Assembly: GCF_002050515.1 (NCBI RefSeq)
Contig: NZ_LTAY01000021.1
Location: forward strand, 1-64,000
From: Clostridium thermobutyricum DSM 4928
GTDB lineage: Bacteria > Bacillota > Clostridia > Clostridiales > Clostridiaceae
DNA length: 64,000 nucleotides
Direction of reading: 5' to 3'
The notes under the pieces were generated by a model that had not been told where the DNA came from, made no database searches, and saw nothing but the letters and a program-made list of their open reading frames with translations. The translations under genes and the position numbers were made by a program. Positions 60,381-64,000 of this stretch are shown here, one piece after another; within the stretch, counting starts at the first letter, position 1, and each line of letters opens with the position of its first letter.

Positions 60381-61034
60381 ATGCAATTTGATGTAAATTT
60401 TATGATTGAACAAATTCCAAATTTTATTCATGCAACTTTTATAACTTTAGGCCTTGGAGTATTAGGAATTGTTTTTTCAGTTTTAATTGGAGTTTTATTT
60501 AGTAATATTTTATTTTTTAAAGTAAAAATATTAAAAAATATTGTTAAAGGCTATGTAGAGCTATCAAGAAATACTCCTCTATTAATTCAATTGTTCTTTT
60601 TATACTATGGATTAACTAAACTTGGCTTAAATATAAGTGGTTTTATGTGTGGAGTAATAGGTCTTACTTTTTTAGGTGGAAGTTATATGACTGAAGTTTT
60701 TAGAGGAGCACTTGAAGGAGTTTCAAAAGGACAAGAAGAAGCTGGATTAAGTATAGGATTAAGCAAGGCTAAAGTATATAGATACATTATTTTTCCGCAA
60801 GCTTTTTCTTTAGCTATTCCAGGATTACTAGCCAATGTACTTTTTTTATTAAAAGAAACATCAATAGTTGGATGTATAGCAGTAGGTGAATTAATGTTTT
60901 TAACTAAAGATATTATAGGGATGTATTATAAGACAAATGAGGCTTTATTAATGCTTGTAATTTTTTATCTTATAATATTGCTTCCAATATCCATATTTGC
61001 ATCTATCTTAGAAAGGAGGATGAAATATGCTTAG
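60381..61034 (+). CDS. Amino-acid ABC transporter permease, first subunit
   Basis: A 217-residue HisMQ-type permease with five helices and the EAA loop (EEAGLSIGLSKAKVYRYIIFPQA). The RNTPLLIQLFF segment is typical of polar amino-acid importers. AAGGAGGAGG precedes the ATG. It is the first gene after the Cys T-box, and its end overlaps the second permease gene by eight bases. The two permeases probably form a heterodimer carrying cysteine or cystine. Confidence 0.92.
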   Translation: MQFDVNFMIEQIPNFIHATFITLGLGVLGIVFSVLIGVLFSNILFFKVKILKNIVKGYVELSRNTPLLIQLFFLYYGLTKLGLNISGFMCGVIGLTFLGGSYMTEVFRGALEGVSKGQEEAGLSIGLSKAKVYRYIIFPQAFSLAIPGLLANVLFLLKETSIVGCIAVGELMFLTKDIIGMYYKTNEALLMLVIFYLIILLPISIFASILERRMKYA

Positions 61035-61704
61035 TGGAGATTATAGAGTAATTTTTGAAGGAAATAATTTAGAGAGAATTTTTGAAGGGCTACTTGTAAC
61101 TATAAAAATTGCTTTTATATCAGTAATTATAGCTATAATTTTAGGAGTATTATTTGGAGTTATAATGACTGTTAAATCAAAAATTATAAGAGCTATAAGT
61201 AGATTTTATTTAGAGGCAATGAGGATAATCCCTATTATAGTTTGGCTTTTTATAGGATACTTTGGAATTGCTTCTACCTTGAATATAAATTTAGAAGCTG
61301 AAACAGTTTGTATAATTGTATTTTCTCTTTGGGGAATTGCTGAAATGGGAGATTTAGTGAGAGGTGCAATTGAGTCTATTCCTAAGCATCAAATTGAGGC
61401 AGGACAATGTTTAGGACTTAGTAAAATTCAAATTTATAGATATATATTAGTTCCGCAGGGAATAAGAAGAGTAATTCCTGGTGCTATAAATCTTTCTACA
61501 AGAATGATTAAAACAACTTCTTTAGTAGTTTTAATTGGAGTAGTTGAAGTAGTTAAGGTTTCACAACAGATAATTGAAACTTCAATTTTAAATGCACCTA
61601 AAGCTTCATTCTTTATATATGGATTTGTATTTATTCTTTATTTTATAGTTTGCTATCCAATATCAATCTTGGCAAATATAGCAGAGAAAAAATTAGAGTA
61701 TTAA
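61027..61704 (+). CDS. Amino-acid ABC transporter permease, second subunit
   Basis: A 225-residue HisMQ-type permease paralogous to the first, with the EAA loop [23 protein letters not shown] and the [17 protein letters not shown] segment. GAAAGGAGG lies before the ATG inside the end of the previous gene, so translation is coupled. It has five to six helices. The final gap to the ATPase gene is ten bases. Confidence 0.92.
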   Translation: MLSGDYRVIFEGNNLERIFEGLLVTIKIAFISVIIAIILGVLFGVIMTVKSKIIRAISRFYLEAMRIIPIIVWLFIGYFGIASTLNINLEAETVCIIVFSLWGIAEMGDLVRGAIESIPKHQIEAGQCLGLSKIQIYRYILVPQGIRRVIPGAINLSTRMIKTTSLVVLIGVVEVVKVSQQIIETSILNAPKASFFIYGFVFILYFIVCYPISILANIAEKKLEY

Positions 61705-61714
61705 GAGGTGTATT

Positions 61715-62452
61715 ATGGTAAAGACAATTTTAAAAATTGAAGGTTTAAAGAAAAGCTATGGAGATTTAGAAGTTTTAAAAAATATAGATTTAGAAGTAAA
61801 AAAAGGTGAAGTAGTTGTTATATTAGGACCATCAGGATGTGGAAAAAGTACACTTTTAAGATGTTTAAATGGTCTTGAGAATATACAAGAAGGAAAAATA
61901 TCTTTTGATGATGGGGAAGGCTTAAAAGAAGTTAAGAGCTGGGATAAGCTTAGAGGAAAAATAGGAATGGTTTTTCAAAGCTATGAGCTTTTCCCGCATA
62001 TGAAAGTTATAGATAATATAATTCTTGGACCTGTTAAGGGACAAGGAAGGAATAAAGAAGAAGTAATTAAGGAAGCTGATTTGCTTTTAAAGAGAGTAGG
62101 ACTTTATGAAAAAAGAGAAAGTATGCCAAAAGAGCTTTCAGGGGGACAAAAACAAAGAGTTGCAATAGTTAGAGCTCTTTGTATGAAGCCAGAGGTTATG
62201 CTTTTTGATGAGGTTACTGCAGCTCTTGACCCAGAAATGGTAAGAGAGGTTTTAGATGTTATATTAAATCTTGCAAAATCAGGAATGACTATGCTTATAG
62301 TTACTCATGAAATGGAATTTGCAAAGGCTGTTGGAGATAAAATAATTTTTATTGATAATGGAGATATATGTGAAAGTGGAACAGCAGAAGAATTTTTTAC
62401 AAGTCCAAAAACTAATAGAGCAAAAGAGTTTCTTAATATATTTAAATTTTAA
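61715..62452 (+). CDS. Amino-acid ABC transporter ATP-binding protein
   Basis: A 245-residue HisP/GlnQ-type ATPase. Walker A is GPSGCGKST (about 38-46), followed by [10 protein letters not shown], signature LSGGQKQR, Walker [16 protein letters not shown] and the switch His in VTHEM. It drives the importer formed by the two upstream permeases. AGAGGTG precedes the ATG. All residues needed for ATP hydrolysis are present. Confidence 0.93.
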   Translation: MVKTILKIEGLKKSYGDLEVLKNIDLEVKKGEVVVILGPSGCGKSTLLRCLNGLENIQEGKISFDDGEGLKEVKSWDKLRGKIGMVFQSYELFPHMKVIDNIILGPVKGQGRNKEEVIKEADLLLKRVGLYEKRESMPKELSGGQKQRVAIVRALCMKPEVMLFDEVTAALDPEMVREVLDVILNLAKSGMTMLIVTHEMEFAKAVGDKIIFIDNGDICESGTAEEFFTSPKTNRAKEFLNIFKF

Positions 62453-62472
62453 TAATAAAGGGGAAATAAAAA

Positions 62473-63312
62473 ATGAAGAGGTTAAAAAATTTAAAAAAAT
62501 TAATTGCATTAACAGCAGTAGCTATTTTATCAATAGGAATTTTTGCTGGATGTGGTGCAAGTAAAGATAGTGAAACAGGAGCTATTGATAAGATAAAAGA
62601 AAATGGAAAAATAAAAATTGGAGTATTTAGTGATAAGCCACCTTTTGGTTTTGTTAATGAAAAAGGTGAAAATGATGGATTTGATGTTTATTTAGGAAAA
62701 AGACTTGCAAAGGACCTTTTAGGAGATGAAACAAAGGTGGAATTTGTTCTTGTAGATGCAGCAAGTAGAGTTGAGTTTTTACAATCAAATAAAGTAGATG
62801 TTATTTTAGCAAACTTCACAGTGACACCTGAGAGAAAAGAAAAAGTAGATTTTGCAGACCCATATATGAAAGTTTCATTAGGAATTGTATCTAAAGATGG
62901 AAAAATAACTGACCCAGAACAGTTAAAAGGTAAAAAATTAATTGTTAATAAAGGAACTACAGCAGATGCTTATTTTACAAAAAATTATGAAGATATAGAA
63001 TTAGTAAAATTTGATCATAATACAGAAGCTTTTGAAGCTTTAAAAGATGGAAGAGGAGATGCTTTAGCACATGATAATACACTTTTATTTGCTTGGGCTA
63101 GAGAAAATAAAGGATTTAATGTAGGAGTTAAATCACTTGGTGGAGAGGACACAATAGCACCAGCTGTTAAAAAAGGAAATGAAGAGTTATTAAAATGGAT
63201 AAATGAAGACTTAGCTAAATTAAAAGATGAAGGATTCTTTAAAGAAAGCTATAATGCTACTTTAAAACCTGTTTATGGAGAAGATGTTAATCCAGAAGAT
63301 GTTATATTCTAA
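62473..63312 (+). CDS. Cysteine/cystine-type ABC substrate-binding lipoprotein, CjaA-like
   Basis: A 279-residue lipoprotein (lipobox FAGC, Cys27) with the SBP_bac_3 fold. IKIGVFSDKPPFGFVNEKGE is followed by a long stretch (FVLVDAASRVEFLQSNKVD, LANFTVTPERKEKVDFADPYMKV, NKGTTADAYF, RGDALAHDNTLLFAWA, IAPAVKKG). This closely follows Campylobacter CjaA, a cysteine-binding protein. That match agrees with the independent Cys specifier of the upstream T-box. AAAGGGG precedes the ATG. It is the last gene of the operon. Confidence 0.9.
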   Translation: MKRLKNLKKLIALTAVAILSIGIFAGCGASKDSETGAIDKIKENGKIKIGVFSDKPPFGFVNEKGENDGFDVYLGKRLAKDLLGDETKVEFVLVDAASRVEFLQSNKVDVILANFTVTPERKEKVDFADPYMKVSLGIVSKDGKITDPEQLKGKKLIVNKGTTADAYFTKNYEDIELVKFDHNTEAFEALKDGRGDALAHDNTLLFAWARENKGFNVGVKSLGGEDTIAPAVKKGNEELLKWINEDLAKLKDEGFFKESYNATLKPVYGEDVNPEDVIF

Positions 63313-63353
63313 AAATAATTAGATTATGAAAAACTTTAGATTAATATTTAGTC

Positions 63354-63395
63354 TGTATCGATACATTTGTAAAGAATTTCTATTTGCCGTATGAT
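63354..63395 (+). promoter_or_regulatory. Promoter of pdxS with adjoining palindrome
   Basis: TTGTAA (63367-63372), 17 bases, TATGAT (63390-63395). A perfect 12-base palindrome, TGTATCGATACA (63354-63365), abuts the -35 box and may be an operator, for example of a PdxR-type regulator. No such regulator gene is in view. Confidence 0.5.
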
Positions 63396-63425
63396 ATAGA
63401 AAAAGTTTTAAGGAGGCATTTTAAT

Positions 63426-64000
63426 ATGGAAAGAAAAGACGTAAACAAAAACTTAGCTCAAATGTTAAAGGGTGGAGTTATTATGGATGTCACAACTAAA
63501 GAAGAAGCAATAATTGCAGAAAAGGCTGGAGCTTGTGCTGTAATGGCTCTTGAAAGAGTTCCATCAGAAATAAGAAAACAAGGTGGAGTTGCAAGAATGT
63601 CAGACCCTAAAATGATAAAAGAGATTCAAGAAGCAGTTTCAATTCCTGTAATGGCTAAAGTTAGAATAGGTCATTTTGTGGAAGCGCAAATATTAGAGGC
63701 ATTGAAAATTGACTTTATTGATGAAAGTGAAGTATTAACTCCTGCAGATGATAAATATCATATAGCAAAAACAGATTTTAAAGTTCCTTTTGTTTGTGGA
63801 GCTACTGATATTGGAGAAGCATTAAGAAGAATAGGTGAAGGAGCTTCTATGATAAGAACAAAAGGTGAAGCTGGAACAGGAGATGTTGTACAGGCTGTTA
63901 AGCATATGAGAACTATGAATACTCAAATAAAAGAAATTGTTAAAGCTGATAAAGAAGAACTTATGACTATTGCCAAAAATTATGGAGCACCTTATGAAAT
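63426..64000 (+). CDS. pdxS: Pyridoxal 5'-phosphate synthase subunit PdxS, 5' part
   Basis: AAGGAGG precedes the ATG. The frame is open to the end of the window, covering 191 codons of a protein normally about 290 aa. It opens with [16 protein letters not shown] and shows the family lysines: Lys in MAKVRIGHF (Schiff base) and Lys in [10 protein letters not shown]. PdxS makes the vitamin B6 cofactor from ribose 5-phosphate, glyceraldehyde 3-phosphate and ammonia supplied by PdxT. pdxT should follow just outside the window. Confidence 0.95.
   Translation, partial: MERKDVNKNLAQMLKGGVIMDVTTKEEAIIAEKAGACAVMALERVPSEIRKQGGVARMSDPKMIKEIQEAVSIPVMAKVRIGHFVEAQILEALKIDFIDESEVLTPADDKYHIAKTDFKVPFVCGATDIGEALRRIGEGASMIRTKGEAGTGDVVQAVKHMRTMNTQIKEIVKADKEELMTIAKNYGAPYE

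Overview
The window is about 64 kb of very AT-rich, gene-dense DNA. It has strong GGAGG-type ribosome sites, frequent TTG/GTG starts, hairpin-plus-T-run terminators, a T-box leader, a cre box and many Clostridium-type families. All of this points to a Clostridium sensu stricto chromosome, probably a gut species near the C. perfringens / C. baratii group; the species is inferred, not proven. No rRNA, tRNA, CRISPR array, intact prophage or replication origin was seen.

Layout. 1-128: 3' end of an IS3-family element. 142-6168: sialic-acid locus (Na+ symporter divergent from nanE-nanA-SGNH esterase, then an RpiR regulator) with a cre box and a clear sigma-A promoter. 6231-11813: bile-salt locus, with a bile salt hydrolase, two paralogous MFS transporters and a divergent sigma-54 activator; a textbook -24/-12 promoter precedes the hydrolase. 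11871-31745: housekeeping and accessory genes (SbcCD nuclease, EamA exporter, M20 amidohydrolase, TetR plus aldo/keto reductase, a second RsgA GTPase, HAD and MBL hydrolases, several small membrane proteins). 31746-36757: two paralogous PTS IIC genes, each with its own sigma-54 promoter and shared upstream motifs, flanking the wreck of a tyrosine recombinase and a tiny two-gene minus-strand unit. 36897-48596: sigma factor/anti-sigma pair, MATE exporter, two related membrane-anchored proteins of unknown role, a LytTR regulator with a membrane partner and a zinc-ribbon membrane protein. 48790-55440: a FecCD-type ABC import cassette present twice in tandem, ending in a 75-residue protein that is 40% His plus Cys. 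55619-59845: MarR-controlled MATE exporter, a 73-codon gene with one internal stop, an S66 peptidase gene with its middle deleted, and a PNPOx-like protein near an HxlR regulator. 60069-63312: a T-box leader reading a Cys codon in front of a polar amino-acid ABC importer whose binding protein resembles the Campylobacter cysteine-binding protein CjaA. 63426-64000: start of pdxS, cut by the window end.

How it fits together. The window is rich in host-associated functions: sialic acid use, bile-salt deconjugation, sugar PTS, metal uptake and cysteine uptake. Regulation is unusually readable. There are three sigma-54 promoters, one Cys T-box, one cre box, a TetR palindrome and a pair of MarR palindromes. 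The strongest candidates for an under-described system are the sigma-54-controlled bile-salt locus and the duplicated metal-type ABC cassette with its His/Cys-rich protein.
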